From Paenibacillus pinisoli (lineage in GTDB: Bacteria; Bacillota; Bacilli; Paenibacillales; Paenibacillaceae), in NCBI RefSeq assembly GCF_003605435.1, contig NZ_QXQB01000002.1:806001-870000 (forward strand): DNA of 64,000 bases, written 5' to 3'. How positions within the stretch are numbered: position 1 is the first letter of the stretch; each line of letters begins with the position of its first letter. Below, piece by piece: positions 42,522 through 51,059 of the stretch. The position numbers were made by a program, and so were the translations under genes. The notes beneath the pieces were generated by a model that saw only the letters and a list, made by a program, of their open reading frames with translations, ran no database searches and had not been told where the DNA came from.

Positions 42522-43931
42522 TTGCGGTTGGCCGTAAGCCGATGGTTTTTATGGGGTCATGTCAGGGACAACCGTATTGTTGTCCCTAACACTCAAATCC
42601 TAATCTTTTGGCTAGCAAACCGCAATCGTGATCCTCTGCCTGTTAGATCAATGATCTTTGCGCTGTATGCCATCGAGACCATTTATCGTTATAATGAAGG
42701 AACGGATCTACGAGCGGTCAAGCTCAAGAAAGGAATATCCGCCATCATGACGACAATGGATTCGAATTCGCCGATCGGGCTGAGCGTTGCCCAGTGGCAG
42801 GACCTGATAGCCAGCTGCGCCCGTGAAGCGGCGAATACCCCGTACGAAAAAAATTATGGCACCGAGGTGCTATCCATGGTGCGCCCGTTCATGTCGGAGT
42901 TGACACCCGAGGAGGCTTGGCTGTTCGAGCTGAACGTCGGGCTGTTCTTGCTCCGCAAGCAATCGACCGGCCGCCACTTAGGCTACTTCGCGCAGTTGGC
43001 GGTATCCGAAACGCTGCATGCCATCGAGAGTCAACTCCATAACGGCTTGCCTTCTGAGATCGCGGTCAAGCAACAGGGGCGACTACTGGAGACGGCTGCA
43101 TACATTCGTGAAACGGCAATGGAGAGTGCAGGGTCCCCTCCAGACTATTTGGATATCTACGTGGAGCTGTGGCTGATCTTGGTATCATCCGCTGCGGACA
43201 TCCCTCGTCTCTTCAAGGAGGAGCTAACCCATTTGGCCGAGGGATCCGGCAAGGAAAATAAGCTCTTCCCGCTCGTCGCTCTAGCCTGGATGCGCTTCTG
43301 GCTGGGAGAGGATGAGGAGGCTTGGGAGCTGCTGGATGCTGCGGGGCGGCATGGACTAGAGCCCAGGCAGGTATTTCGTTTCCTGCGCCTTCTGGAGGAG
43401 AACGGCGAATGGACACGGCTTGAAGCTTGGCTGAGTCAATGCGCGAACGAGCAGGTCGGGCGCAGTCCCGGCAGCCTAGACGCATATGGCCGCTACTGGG
43501 ATGCCGTCGTCAAGCAATTGCCGGAGGCCGAGGAACGAATGTGGAGCGCGATCGCGAGCCTTCCTCCCTACTGCAATAGCCTGTACGTGGAGAACCTAAT
43601 GCGCTATGGCCGCTTCCGGCAGTGGATCGATTACCAGCTTAGCCTCGGCAGCGATCCGCTCGGCTTTCGAGCGAAGGATCTGCAGCCTATCGAGAAGGAG
43701 GCTCCAGAGTCGCTGCTGCCTTTTTACCACCACGGTGTGGAAAATTACGTGTTGTCCAAAAACCGCGACGGCTACAAGCGGGCGGTCAAGCTGCTCAAGC
43801 GGCTGGCCAAGCTGTACAAGAAGCTGAAGCGCGAGCAGCGATGGGAGGCGTACATCGAGACATTCGCCAGCCGGAATAGCCGGTTGCGAGCCCTCCAGGA
43901 AGAACTGCGAAAAGGAGGGCTAATCCCATGA
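42522..43931 (+). CDS. YwqB-like helicase partner, SWIM zinc finger missing
   Basis: Reading frame of 469 codons. From about residue 75 (MTTMDSNSPIGLSVAQWQDLI) it resembles the helical C-terminal part of SWIM-zinc-finger proteins encoded with SNF2 helicases (B. subtilis ywqB-ywqA). The N-terminal SWIM motif CxCx(n)CxH is absent, and residues 1-70 look unrelated. The gene therefore appears truncated at its 5' end. The real start is uncertain: AAAGGA lies 12 bases before ATG 42747. The 3' end overlaps the helicase start by four bases (ATGA). It probably assists the helicase, perhaps no longer functionally. Confidence 0.7.
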   Translation: MRLAVSRWFLWGHVRDNRIVVPNTQILIFWLANRNRDPLPVRSMIFALYAIETIYRYNEGTDLRAVKLKKGISAIMTTMDSNSPIGLSVAQWQDLIASCAREAANTPYEKNYGTEVLSMVRPFMSELTPEEAWLFELNVGLFLLRKQSTGRHLGYFAQLAVSETLHAIESQLHNGLPSEIAVKQQGRLLETAAYIRETAMESAGSPPDYLDIYVELWLILVSSAADIPRLFKEELTHLAEGSGKENKLFPLVALAWMRFWLGEDEEAWELLDAAGRHGLEPRQVFRFLRLLEENGEWTRLEAWLSQCANEQVGRSPGSLDAYGRYWDAVVKQLPEAEERMWSAIASLPPYCNSLYVENLMRYGRFRQWIDYQLSLGSDPLGFRAKDLQPIEKEAPESLLPFYHHGVENYVLSKNRDGYKRAVKLLKRLAKLYKKLKREQRWEAYIETFASRNSRLRALQEELRKGGLIP

Positions 43932-46900
43932 CGACCACTACGTATAACCTGGATGCCATCGCGGTTCGAATGGTTCTGACGTCGCATGGCGATGCTTTGT
44001 TCTTCGCGGATCCGGATTCGCTGCGGGAGTGGACCGGACCCCAGCTGAAGCATCGCCTGTTCGCTTGGCACGAACCGTCCTTCTATGGCACCGAGCTGGA
44101 GCTCGTCAACATCGGGGAGCTCGAGGCCGTCGTACTGCCCGCCGAAGAACTCATTGCCTTCTTCGCCTCAGTGCCGCTCCTGGCGCATATCGAGTGGAAG
44201 TGGGAAGACGATGCCGCGCGCTTGGCCGCATTGGCGCCGCTCTTGAACGAGTGTCTGGAGAAAGGGCTGTACACGCCTGACCTTGCGGCTTACCGCAGAG
44301 GCACCCTGCGCTGGAGCTGGGATGCGGCTGCGGTCTGCGCGACCTTCGGACAGGCGCGCCGCGACGAGCTGGACCTGAAGCGCGGCAACTGGAGCGATGA
44401 GGCGCGTGACGGGCTAATGGCAGCCTTCTCGGCGGCCTTAACGAGCCGGTTCTACAGTACGGAGCCGGACGAGGCGGATCTGCGCCGGGAATTCCCGGCT
44501 CTGTTCGCGCGCGAGAACGCGGCGGCCGCAACGGCGGGACTTGACGACGAGACCTGGCTTATGCAGATCGGCTGGAAAGCGGATGTCGCGCCATTCCGCC
44601 CCCTGCTGCAGCTAATGGAACCATGGCAGGGTGACGAGCACTCCCGCTGGCGGCTGCGGCTCGTGCTGCAGGACAAAAGCGATCCGGCTAAGCTCCACAG
44701 AGTGCGGCTCGGAGACGAAGGCTCGGTGACTGGCAAATGGCCTGACGCATGGGCGGAAGCTATCCATAGCCGCTCGGACGGTTGGCTGCAACGGCTGCGG
44801 GCCAGCCTTCCGCAGGATCGGCTGTCGCGCGGCGAGGACGTGCTTGTCAAGCCGCTTGACGACGAAGCGGCCTGGCGGTTCCTGAACGAGGACAGCCGCC
44901 GTCTGCTTGAAGCCGGCTGGCAGGTCCTGCTGCCCGCATGGTGGGAAGCTGCAAGCCGCAAGAAGCCGCGGCTGCGCGCAGCGGTGCAGTCGGAGGACGA
45001 ATCCAAAAAACGCGGCGGCGGCAAGTCATTATTCGGTCTGGAAGCCATTATGAACTTTAACTGGCGCATCTCCATTGACGACGCCGAGATGAACGAGGAG
45101 GAGTTCGACGAACTGCTCGCGAGAGGGGAGCGTCTCGTAAAGTTTCGGGACCGCTGGATCGTGCTCGACCCGGCGTTGATCGCCCAGATCCGCCGCATGA
45201 TGGATGGCATGGACAAGAGCCAGGGATTGAGCTTCCAGGATGTGCTGCAATTGCATCTGCTCTCGCAGGGCCAGACGGACGGCCACGCGGATGGCGGGGC
45301 GACGGGCGCCAGCGCGGAGACATTCGGGGCCGATGCCGCCCGCATTGAGCTCGAAGTCGAGCTCAATGCGCATTTGACTGGGCTGTTTGCCCAAATCAAT
45401 CAGCAGCGCGAATGGCCTCGGCTCGATCCGCCGGCCGGTTTGCGTGCCGAGCTGCGCAGCTACCAGCAGGAAGGGTTCGCCTGGCTGGCCTTTCTCCGAC
45501 GCTTCGGGCTAGGGGCCTGTCTTGCTGACGACATGGGCCTCGGCAAGACGGTCCAGTTAATTGCTTATCTCCTGCACGCCAAGGAGCAGGCCGACGAGGG
45601 CATGCGGCTCCCTTCGCTAATCGTCTGCCCCACGTCGGTGCTCGGCAACTGGCAGAAGGAGATTTCCCGCTTCGCCCCATCGCTGCGGGTGGCCATGCAC
45701 TACGGCTCCGGGCGAAAGAGCGGAGATGAGTTTCGGAAAGAGGCCCGGAGCGTTGACGTCGTGCTGACCTCCTTTGCTACCGCCTCGCTCGATCAGGAGA
45801 CGCTGGCCGCGTTCCAATGGGGCGCCGTCTGTTTGGACGAAGCACAGAATATCAAAAACGCCGGGACCAGGCAGGCCGCGGCGGTCAAGAGCTTTCCCGC
45901 ACTGCATCGCATCGCGCTTACGGGGACGCCGATCGAGAATCGGCTGGCGGAGCTATGGTCGATCTACGATTTCACCGTGCCCACTTATCTCGGGACCGCC
46001 AAGGCGTTCCAGGACCGCTTCGCCACCCCGATCGAGCGCGAACAGGACGGGCGTCGCACGGCGGAGCTAAAGCGGCTAGTAAAACCGTTCATGCTGCGGC
46101 GCAAGAAGAAGGATCCCTCCATACAGCTCGAACTGCCGGACAAAAACGAGATGAAAACGTATGTGCCGCTTACGTCCGAGCAAGCTGCCTTGTACGACAA
46201 TTGCGTCAAGGAGCTGCTCGAAAAGCTGAAGAAGCTCGACGGCATCCAGCGTAAAGGCGCGATTCTCGGGGCGCTTACGCGGCTCAAGCAGGCATGCGAC
46301 CATCCGGCTCTGCTGGATGAGGAGACGGGAATGGATCCAGAGGATAGCCCTCTACAGACGGAGGCGATCATCGCCCGCTCCTCCAAGCTCGAGAGACTGC
46401 TGGCGATGGTCAAAGAGTTGCGCGAGGCGGACGAGCGCTGCCTCATCTTCACGCAATACATTGGTATGGGCACAATGATTCAGAATGTTCTGCAGCGCGA
46501 GCTGGGCGAGCCCGTGCTGTACCTGAACGGCAGCACGCCGAAAGTGCAGCGGGACCGGATGGTCGAACGGTTCCAGTCTCGCGACCTTCCGCCTTCCGAG
46601 CAGCCGAACGTGTTCATCCTCTCCCTCAAGGCGGGTGGCGTCGGGCTTAACTTGACCGCGGCGAACCATGTCTTCCACTTCGACCGCTGGTGGAATCCGG
46701 CCGTCGAGAACCAGGCGACTGACCGAGCCTACCGGATGGGCCAGACGCGCGACGTACAGGTGCATAAATTCATCTCGCTCGGCACCCTTGAGGAACGCAT
46801 CGACGAGATGCTAGAGAGCAAGCAGCAGCTAAGCGACAACATCATCACCAGCTCGGAGGGCTGGATAACCGAGCTGTCGACGGATGCGCTGAGGGAAATG

Positions 46901-46933
46901 TTCTCGCTGCGGCGGGACTGGTCTCGCGATTGA
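43928..46933 (+). CDS. SNF2-family DEAD/DEAH helicase-like ATPase (YwqA-like)
   Basis: A 1001-aa protein. The N-terminal 450 residues are a bacterial SNF2-associated domain. The ATPase core follows with motif I ADDMGLGKTVQLIAYLL, Ia VCPTSVLGNWQKEI, II VCLDEAQNIKN, III ALTGTPIENRLAELWSIYDF, and C-terminal motifs IFTQYIGMG, ILSLKAGGVGLNLTAANHVFHFDRWWNPAVENQATDRAYRMGQ. It belongs to the Rad54-like group that remodels nucleoprotein or translocates on duplex DNA. ATGA overlap with the upstream gene shows coupling. The role in Bacillus relatives is DNA-repair-like but not well defined. Confidence 0.93.
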   Translation: MTTTTYNLDAIAVRMVLTSHGDALFFADPDSLREWTGPQLKHRLFAWHEPSFYGTELELVNIGELEAVVLPAEELIAFFASVPLLAHIEWKWEDDAARLAALAPLLNECLEKGLYTPDLAAYRRGTLRWSWDAAAVCATFGQARRDELDLKRGNWSDEARDGLMAAFSAALTSRFYSTEPDEADLRREFPALFARENAAAATAGLDDETWLMQIGWKADVAPFRPLLQLMEPWQGDEHSRWRLRLVLQDKSDPAKLHRVRLGDEGSVTGKWPDAWAEAIHSRSDGWLQRLRASLPQDRLSRGEDVLVKPLDDEAAWRFLNEDSRRLLEAGWQVLLPAWWEAASRKKPRLRAAVQSEDESKKRGGGKSLFGLEAIMNFNWRISIDDAEMNEEEFDELLARGERLVKFRDRWIVLDPALIAQIRRMMDGMDKSQGLSFQDVLQLHLLSQGQTDGHADGGATGASAETFGADAARIELEVELNAHLTGLFAQINQQREWPRLDPPAGLRAELRSYQQEGFAWLAFLRRFGLGACLADDMGLGKTVQLIAYLLHAKEQADEGMRLPSLIVCPTSVLGNWQKEISRFAPSLRVAMHYGSGRKSGDEFRKEARSVDVVLTSFATASLDQETLAAFQWGAVCLDEAQNIKNAGTRQAAAVKSFPALHRIALTGTPIENRLAELWSIYDFTVPTYLGTAKAFQDRFATPIEREQDGRRTAELKRLVKPFMLRRKKKDPSIQLELPDKNEMKTYVPLTSEQAALYDNCVKELLEKLKKLDGIQRKGAILGALTRLKQACDHPALLDEETGMDPEDSPLQTEAIIARSSKLERLLAMVKELREADERCLIFTQYIGMGTMIQNVLQRELGEPVLYLNGSTPKVQRDRMVERFQSRDLPPSEQPNVFILSLKAGGVGLNLTAANHVFHFDRWWNPAVENQATDRAYRMGQTRDVQVHKFISLGTLEERIDEMLESKQQLSDNIITSSEGWITELSTDALREMFSLRRDWSRD

Positions 46934-47010
46934 AAGCATCTCAAGCAACAACTTGCTCCAGTTCCTTATCTTCCACCCAGAGATGAAGGAGGCGCCTTCC
47001 CAACATTAAA

Positions 47011-47068
47011 ATGCTCCCCATGCAACGGCAGGTTTAGATCTTTCACCTGTCCACCGTATGGGGAGCAT
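47011..47068. terminator. Long hairpin after the SNF2 gene
   Basis: ATGCTCCCCAT and ATGGGGAGCAT are perfect outer arms, with inner AGGT/ACCT. T tails are short on both strands (four on the minus). It separates the helicase gene from the convergent serine-hydrolase region. Confidence 0.5.
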
Positions 47069-47136
47069 AATATTACTGTTCTTGCTATTCATCGGATACA
47101 GATTTTCACACGTGGACTCAATTTAGCCTTTCTCGG

Positions 47137-47208
47137 CTATTCTTCGTCACCGGTGGCAATGGGGGTCTGTGGGTACGAAATCCAATCGCCCCAGCTTTCA
47201 GATTGAAT
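47137..47208 (-). pseudogene. C-terminal scrap of a second sulfurtransferase gene
   Basis: On the minus strand the frame reads ESWGDWISYPQTPIATGDEE and a stop. The intact sulfurtransferase at 48741-49586 ends SWSDWISYSENPVATGDEKKA. The DNA around 47127-47195 is visibly related to 48741-48815. Only about 24 codons remain, and the serine-hydrolase gene begins right next to them. A second rhodanese copy was therefore present and has been lost or replaced. Confidence 0.75.
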
Positions 47209-47209
47209 T

Positions 47210-48376
47210 CTACATAATTAACTCCAAACCAAATTTGTAGCTACTCTGATTTATATTTTCCCACTTCACAATTTGATTAATCACTTCTTGAATCATTTTA
47301 TTTCCCGAGTCGCTGTTTGTTAAGATTACGATTCCATCTCCACTTTTCCTATTCATATAAAAGTTACTTTGGTAGCCTATATTCGTGCCTCCATGAGTTA
47401 TTAACTCGTGGTCTTCGTTAGAGATAATTAAGAACCCTAATCCATATCTGTTCATTACAGGTGTAAACATCGTATTTAACGATTCCTCGGACAATATATT
47501 TCTACCGGCAGGCTGTTTCTCGTCTTCATCTTTTACTAAAGCTGCTACAAATTTCGAATAATCAATGACAGTCGTATGAAGTCCCGCTGCTGCCAATTCT
47601 CTGTAGGAAATTATTGGATACGCTTCTCCCGTTTGTTCATACCCAACAGCGAGGTTCCGAACCTCTTCAGAATGTAGAGCGTACAAACTATCGTTCATGT
47701 CTAACGGATTTAATATCTCGTTTTTCATAAATTCCGAATATGTTTGCTCCGTTATTTCCTCGACGACTAATTGAAGCAGCGTGTATCCCCCTCCTGAATA
47801 TCGAAATTGTCCTCCCGGACTATAAACCAACTTAACCTCTTCATCCACACTATTCTTGCCGTTTAATGATTCTTCCAAAGTCGGTAGGTTTTCACCTTCA
47901 GGATATCCGGGATAGCCATGTAAGGACAAACCTGCAGTATGACTTAGTAATCCTCTTATCGTGACTTCTTCCTTGTTATACACACTATCGGGAATATGCC
48001 ATCTGGATAGATAATTTTCTACTGGCATATCTAGCTCAAGCCTTCCCTGCTCTATTAATTTTATTATTCCCCAAGCGGCTACCGGCTTAGAATTGGACGC
48101 CACTTGAAAGATCGTATTTTCATCAACTTCAATTTTCTGTTTTACGTCGGCATATCCGAATCCTTCCGCCCACTTTATGTGCCCTTGATGGATAATTGCG
48201 ATCGCAGCGCCTGGAACTTTATTTTGTTCCATCAATTTTGGGATCTCCGCTTCTAAAAACTCTGGTAAATCCATACCCGCCTTCTCTTCAGAACATCCGA
48301 CCACTATAAACAAAAAAACCGCAACCATTATTGTAATAGTCTTAACCCAGTATTCTTTCAACCTTTTCAAGATCAT
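47210..48376 (-). CDS. Beta-lactamase-fold serine hydrolase lipoprotein (AT-rich)
   Basis: A 388-aa lipoprotein of the class-C beta-lactamase-related family. The signal peptide ends in IVVGCSEE (lipidated Cys). Catalytic motifs are FQVASNSKPVAAWG (SxxK), FRYSGGGYTLL (YxG at the YxN position) and LITHGGTNIGYQSNF (HGG at the KTG position), a pattern of D-aminopeptidases and esterases rather than antibiotic beta-lactamases. It is visibly more A+T-rich than its neighbours and lies beside a scrap of a sulfurtransferase gene, signs of acquisition. The start codon is the first ATG; no strong ribosome site is seen. Confidence 0.85.
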   Translation of the reverse strand: MILKRLKEYWVKTITIMVAVFLFIVVGCSEEKAGMDLPEFLEAEIPKLMEQNKVPGAAIAIIHQGHIKWAEGFGYADVKQKIEVDENTIFQVASNSKPVAAWGIIKLIEQGRLELDMPVENYLSRWHIPDSVYNKEEVTIRGLLSHTAGLSLHGYPGYPEGENLPTLEESLNGKNSVDEEVKLVYSPGGQFRYSGGGYTLLQLVVEEITEQTYSEFMKNEILNPLDMNDSLYALHSEEVRNLAVGYEQTGEAYPIISYRELAAAGLHTTVIDYSKFVAALVKDEDEKQPAGRNILSEESLNTMFTPVMNRYGLGFLIISNEDHELITHGGTNIGYQSNFYMNRKSGDGIVILTNSDSGNKMIQEVINQIVKWENINQSSYKFGLELIM

Positions 48377-48460
48377 AGACCTCCATTACAATTTTGTTAT
48401 TCCAAATAAAAGATAACATATATCCATTTTTTCCTAAACCTCTCTTTTCGAATGTTGGCA

Positions 48461-48667
48461 CTATGTTGAATGAACAATTTTGAATTTTGAGTTTTTGACT
48501 TGATTATTCCGCAACTCCAGTAACCATTTCAAGAGCATGATTTGCTGGCCTTCCTTATGCCCTACAAGATGGTGTACGATATATCGAAGACATCCGAGAG
48601 GGTTTTTGGCTCGAATTTCTTGTAATTATTTCCAGATATTGAGCGTTGACTCCGTGTTGACTTCAAC
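48461..48667 (-). pseudogene. Degenerate coding fragment containing the dispersed repeat
   Basis: One minus-strand frame runs GVEVNTESTLNIWK, a TAA stop, then LQEIRAKNPLGCLRYIVHHLVGHKEGQQIMLLKWLLELRNNQVKNSKF... to a stop at 48461. The protein-like composition after the stop suggests a decayed gene with one nonsense mutation. The family is not recognised. The EVNTEST end is shared with the fragment at 36231. Confidence 0.35.
48644..48664. repeat. Dispersed repeat copy 2 (also at 36231)
   Basis: Identical over 21 bp to the copy at 36231. It lies 20 bp from the ACACCGCC hairpin that ends the sulfurtransferase transcript. Confidence 0.6.
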
Positions 48668-48682
48668 ACCCCTCAGCCCAAC

Positions 48683-48716
48683 GCAAAGAAGTACACCGCC
48701 ACATGAGCGATGTACT
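48683..48716 (-). terminator. Terminator of the sulfurtransferase gene
   Basis: AGTACACCGC and GCGATGTACT form a 10-bp stem with one mismatch, with a T-rich tail (TTCTTTG) on the minus strand, 25 bp after the stop codon. Confidence 0.65.
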
Positions 48717-48740
48717 CCAATTCAGATACTACTATGCTGA

Positions 48741-49586
48741 CTAAGCCTTCTTCTCATCCCCCGTAGCCACCGGATTCTCGCTATACGAGATCCAATCGCT
48801 CCAGCTCCCCGCATACAGCTTTACATTCGTAAAGCCCGCTTCCTGCAGGGCGATCACATTCGGAGTTGCCGTTACGCCGGAGCCGCAATACACGATGATG
48901 TCGCGGTTTTTGTCCAGATCGGAGAAGCGTTCCGCTTGCTCAGCTCCATCCTTCCAGCTGCCGGACGCCGACAGGCCGTCCTTCCAGAAGCGATTGATGG
49001 CGCCTGGGATATGGCCCGCTGCACGGTCAATCGGCTCTGCCTCGCCGCGATAACGCGGCGCTTCGCGGGAATCGATCAGCGTTACGCCCTCTTTGCCCAG
49101 CAGCTCCTGCACCTGATCCATCTCCACCAGCATGCTGTGCTCCACCACAGCCAGGAATTTCACTGGAGCTGGCTCAATCACCTCGTCCGTCACAGGATAT
49201 CCTGCATGGGTCCATGCATCGAACCCTTCGTCCATGACATACACTTGCTCATGTCCCAAATATTTCAGCAGCCACCACAGCCGGGAAGCCATCGCTCCCC
49301 CTTGATCGTCGTAAGCCACCACTTTCGTCTCATTGCCGATCCCTGCGCGGCTAAGCGCCACAGTTAGATCGAATATATCCGGCAGCGGATGACGTCCGCC
49401 ATGCTCATCTACCGGTGCAGACAGATCCTTCTCCAAGTCCAGATAGACCGCGCCCGGAATATGCGATGCTTCATAAGCCTCGCGCCCTGCCTCCGGCTTG
49501 CCAAGTACAAAACGGCAATCGGCAATGACGACGTCCGGCGCTCCTATTTGCTCTTTCACCCATGCCATAGATACAATATTGTTCAT
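48741..49586 (-). CDS. Rhodanese-type sulfurtransferase
   Basis: A 281-aa tandem-rhodanese enzyme (thiosulfate or 3-mercaptopyruvate sulfurtransferase). The N-terminal inactive domain has ADCRFVLGKPEAGREAYEASHIPGAVYLDLEKDLS. The C-terminal domain holds the active-site loop IVYCGSGVTATPN, where Cys carries the persulfide. CGSGVTA is typical of the thiosulfate/mercaptopyruvate group. Conserved ends are HIPGAINRFW and LYAGSWSDWISY. The enzyme acts in sulfur transfer or cyanide detoxification in the cytosol. A related scrap at 47137 shows an earlier second copy. Confidence 0.93.
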   Translation of the reverse strand: MNNIVSMAWVKEQIGAPDVVIADCRFVLGKPEAGREAYEASHIPGAVYLDLEKDLSAPVDEHGGRHPLPDIFDLTVALSRAGIGNETKVVAYDDQGGAMASRLWWLLKYLGHEQVYVMDEGFDAWTHAGYPVTDEVIEPAPVKFLAVVEHSMLVEMDQVQELLGKEGVTLIDSREAPRYRGEAEPIDRAAGHIPGAINRFWKDGLSASGSWKDGAEQAERFSDLDKNRDIIVYCGSGVTATPNVIALQEAGFTNVKLYAGSWSDWISYSENPVATGDEKKA

Positions 49587-49688
49587 GTTAGATTCCGTCC
49601 TTTCTCATACAACCCATGCGTCCTATTATACGGATTTTTGCCTCATCACAAAAGTCCGCGCCGCCTTTATTTTGGTCCGGCATTAAAT

Positions 49689-49722
49689 AAACCCGCTTCG
49701 CTTGAACACAGCGTAACGGGTT
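49689..49722 (-). terminator. Hairpin in the sulfurtransferase/DUF1540 intergenic region
   Basis: AACCCG/CGGGTT with an inner CGCT/AGCG stem. The minus strand continues TTTATTTAA. No minus-strand gene is known to feed it, so function is uncertain. The rest of 49587-49942 shows only promoter-like A+T-rich DNA. Confidence 0.35.
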
Positions 49723-49942
49723 CTTATTGAATCATCTATGAAATTCCTATGAAACTTCTGTGCAGCAGCGGTGAACCGCTTGCGATTTCGCCCAACTTCA
49801 ATGTATTATTAAGTATGAAACACAAATAGCCCTTTGTGCGAAAAAGGGACATGCATGCTAGCGATGACAAGGTGCGAACTTGGGTATCGCCTTGCTGTAT
49901 TCCATTTGTGTCTTCCATTAATTCCATAAGGAGGTGTCCGCA

Positions 49943-50089
49943 ATGGCTAAAGACGTTCTTTGTGAAGTCGACTCCTGCCGTCACTGGAGCAACGGCAACA
50001 AGTGCGCTGCTGAACAAATTTACATCGTATCCAAGCAGCAAGCTAGCACATCGTCGGAAACAGACTGCAAAACATTCGAAGTTAAATAA
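49943..50089 (+). CDS. Small DUF1540-like cysteine-containing protein
   Basis: A 48-aa protein: MAKDVLCEVDSCRHWSNG at the start, then KCAAEQIYIVSKQ and ETDCKTFEVK. The four Cys arranged C-x4-C-x8-C...C are the DUF1540 pattern, a small possibly metal-binding module common in sporeformers. AAGGAGG lies eight bases before ATG 49943, and a terminator follows eight bases after the stop. It is certainly expressed as its own unit; function unknown. Confidence 0.87.
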   Translation: MAKDVLCEVDSCRHWSNGNKCAAEQIYIVSKQQASTSSETDCKTFEVK

Positions 50090-50097
50090 GTCACATG

Positions 50098-50133
50098 GAG
50101 AAGGAATACATCAGGTGTTCCTTCTTCTTTTTT
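50098..50133 (+). terminator. Terminator of the DUF1540 gene
   Basis: GAAGGAATACA pairs with TGTTCCTTC around TCAGG, then CTTTTTT on the plus strand. Confidence 0.85.
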
Positions 50134-50303
50134 GATTTTATCAATAACGATAATTATTATCAAGTCTTTTTTTGCTGGAAAAATCCTTCTTTCCGCTTAA
50201 ATCCCTTTTGCTCCTCCAACATTTTTTTAAAACCGCTTGAAATCCCGTTAATTCCTAGTATAATACTCGGTATAGGAGATTTCAACGATTGGAGCTGTTG
50301 AAC

Positions 50304-50654
50304 ATGTCACACCCCGATAAAGCTATAGCGGCAAGATGGATCGATGATTATTTGGATCTATACAACTTGGCAGTATCCATTGGCGATGCGGCATGGGAGC
50401 AGGACATTCTGCAGACGCTGCAAGACAGCGATAGTCACATCCAGGCTGAAATCAACCATAATGTACAAGCGGAGCTATGGCTGCGCTTCGACAGAATAAA
50501 TCGCAAGATGCTTGATCTGTACGAGCAGCTTCGCAGCTCTGCCCATACGGACAACGAGAAGCGGCAATTGCAAGAGCAGGTGTGGGAATTCAAAATACAG
50601 AGAATTGACATCTCCACTAAGCTGAAGGCACACCATACAGCCCAGCAACGATAA
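50304..50654 (+). CDS. Hypothetical small coiled-coil protein
   Basis: A 116-aa acidic, strongly helical protein (MSHPDKAIAARWIDDYLDLYNLAVSIGD..., then LWLRFDRINRKMLDLYEQLRSSAHTDNEKRQLQEQVWEFKIQRIDISTKL). No signal peptide or membrane segment. I do not recognise a family. ATG 50304 is chosen over the TTG at 50289 because GGAG lies nine bases before it. A run TATAATACTCGG about 40 bp upstream may be its -10. Confidence 0.72.
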   Translation: MSHPDKAIAARWIDDYLDLYNLAVSIGDAAWEQDILQTLQDSDSHIQAEINHNVQAELWLRFDRINRKMLDLYEQLRSSAHTDNEKRQLQEQVWEFKIQRIDISTKLKAHHTAQQR

Positions 50655-50670
50655 TAAACGAAGAGAAAAC

Positions 50671-50704
50671 AAAAAAAGCCGGCATGCAGCTATCTGCTTT
50701 GCCA
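50671..50704 (-). terminator. Terminator of the methionine-rich gene
   Basis: On the minus strand GGCA-AAGCAG-ATAG-CTGC-ATGCC forms a hairpin followed by GGCTTTTTTT. Its orientation only makes sense for a minus-strand transcript coming from the methionine-rich gene, about 105 bp upstream. Confidence 0.8.
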
Positions 50705-50809
50705 ACCTATGTACCAGATCCTATTCCATATATGCATGCAGACAACTGCTCTGCAGTAACAGCGAAGTCCGCCTCGCAGATCGTCATGAATGGCCAGATT
50801 CATAGACGA

Positions 50810-51025
50810 TTACATCGATACTTGCTCCATTTCACGCATCATCTTCATCATCATTGTCATCATTTCGTCGCATTCCTGCATCTTCATCATCATCATGTTG
50901 GTATCCATGCCATCCATCATGTCCATTTCCTTCATCTTGTCCATCATCATCTTCATGGAGTTCATCTTGCACATCATCTCATCCATGCACATCGTCATCA
51001 TCATTTGCATTGCCATCTTTTCCAC
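50810..51025 (-). CDS. Methionine-rich small protein (about 47% Met)
   Basis: A 71-aa protein in which about 34 residues are Met, with three Cys (in MTMCMDEMMCKM and MQECDEM), many Asp/Glu/Lys and almost no aromatic or aliphatic residues. No signal peptide. I choose GTG 51025 because GGAGG lies nine bases before it; ATG 51031 is only three bases away. A promoter with 17-bp spacing lies upstream and a terminator downstream on the same strand, so it is a complete gene. Thioether and thiol clusters such as MMCKM could bind Cu(I) or Ag(I) or scavenge oxidants. I know no named family. Function is inferred only. Confidence 0.78.
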   Translation of the reverse strand: MEKMAMQMMMTMCMDEMMCKMNSMKMMMDKMKEMDMMDGMDTNMMMMKMQECDEMMTMMMKMMREMEQVSM

Positions 51026-51059
51026 GTCCATTCACCTCCCCATATTTGCTACATTTAAA

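Noticed and set aside
44151..45399. Long minus-strand frames opposite the SNF2 gene
   Set aside because: They are Ser/Arg-rich antisense shadows in a G+C-rich coding region and contain no recognisable motif.
49736..50041. Minus-strand frame of 101 codons
   Set aside because: It lies antisense to the well-supported DUF1540 gene and lacks a ribosome site.
50684..51058. His-rich plus-strand frame of 124 codons
   Set aside because: It is the reverse shadow of the methionine-rich gene (CAT/ATG complement) and has no ribosome site, whereas the minus strand has promoter, ribosome site and terminator.
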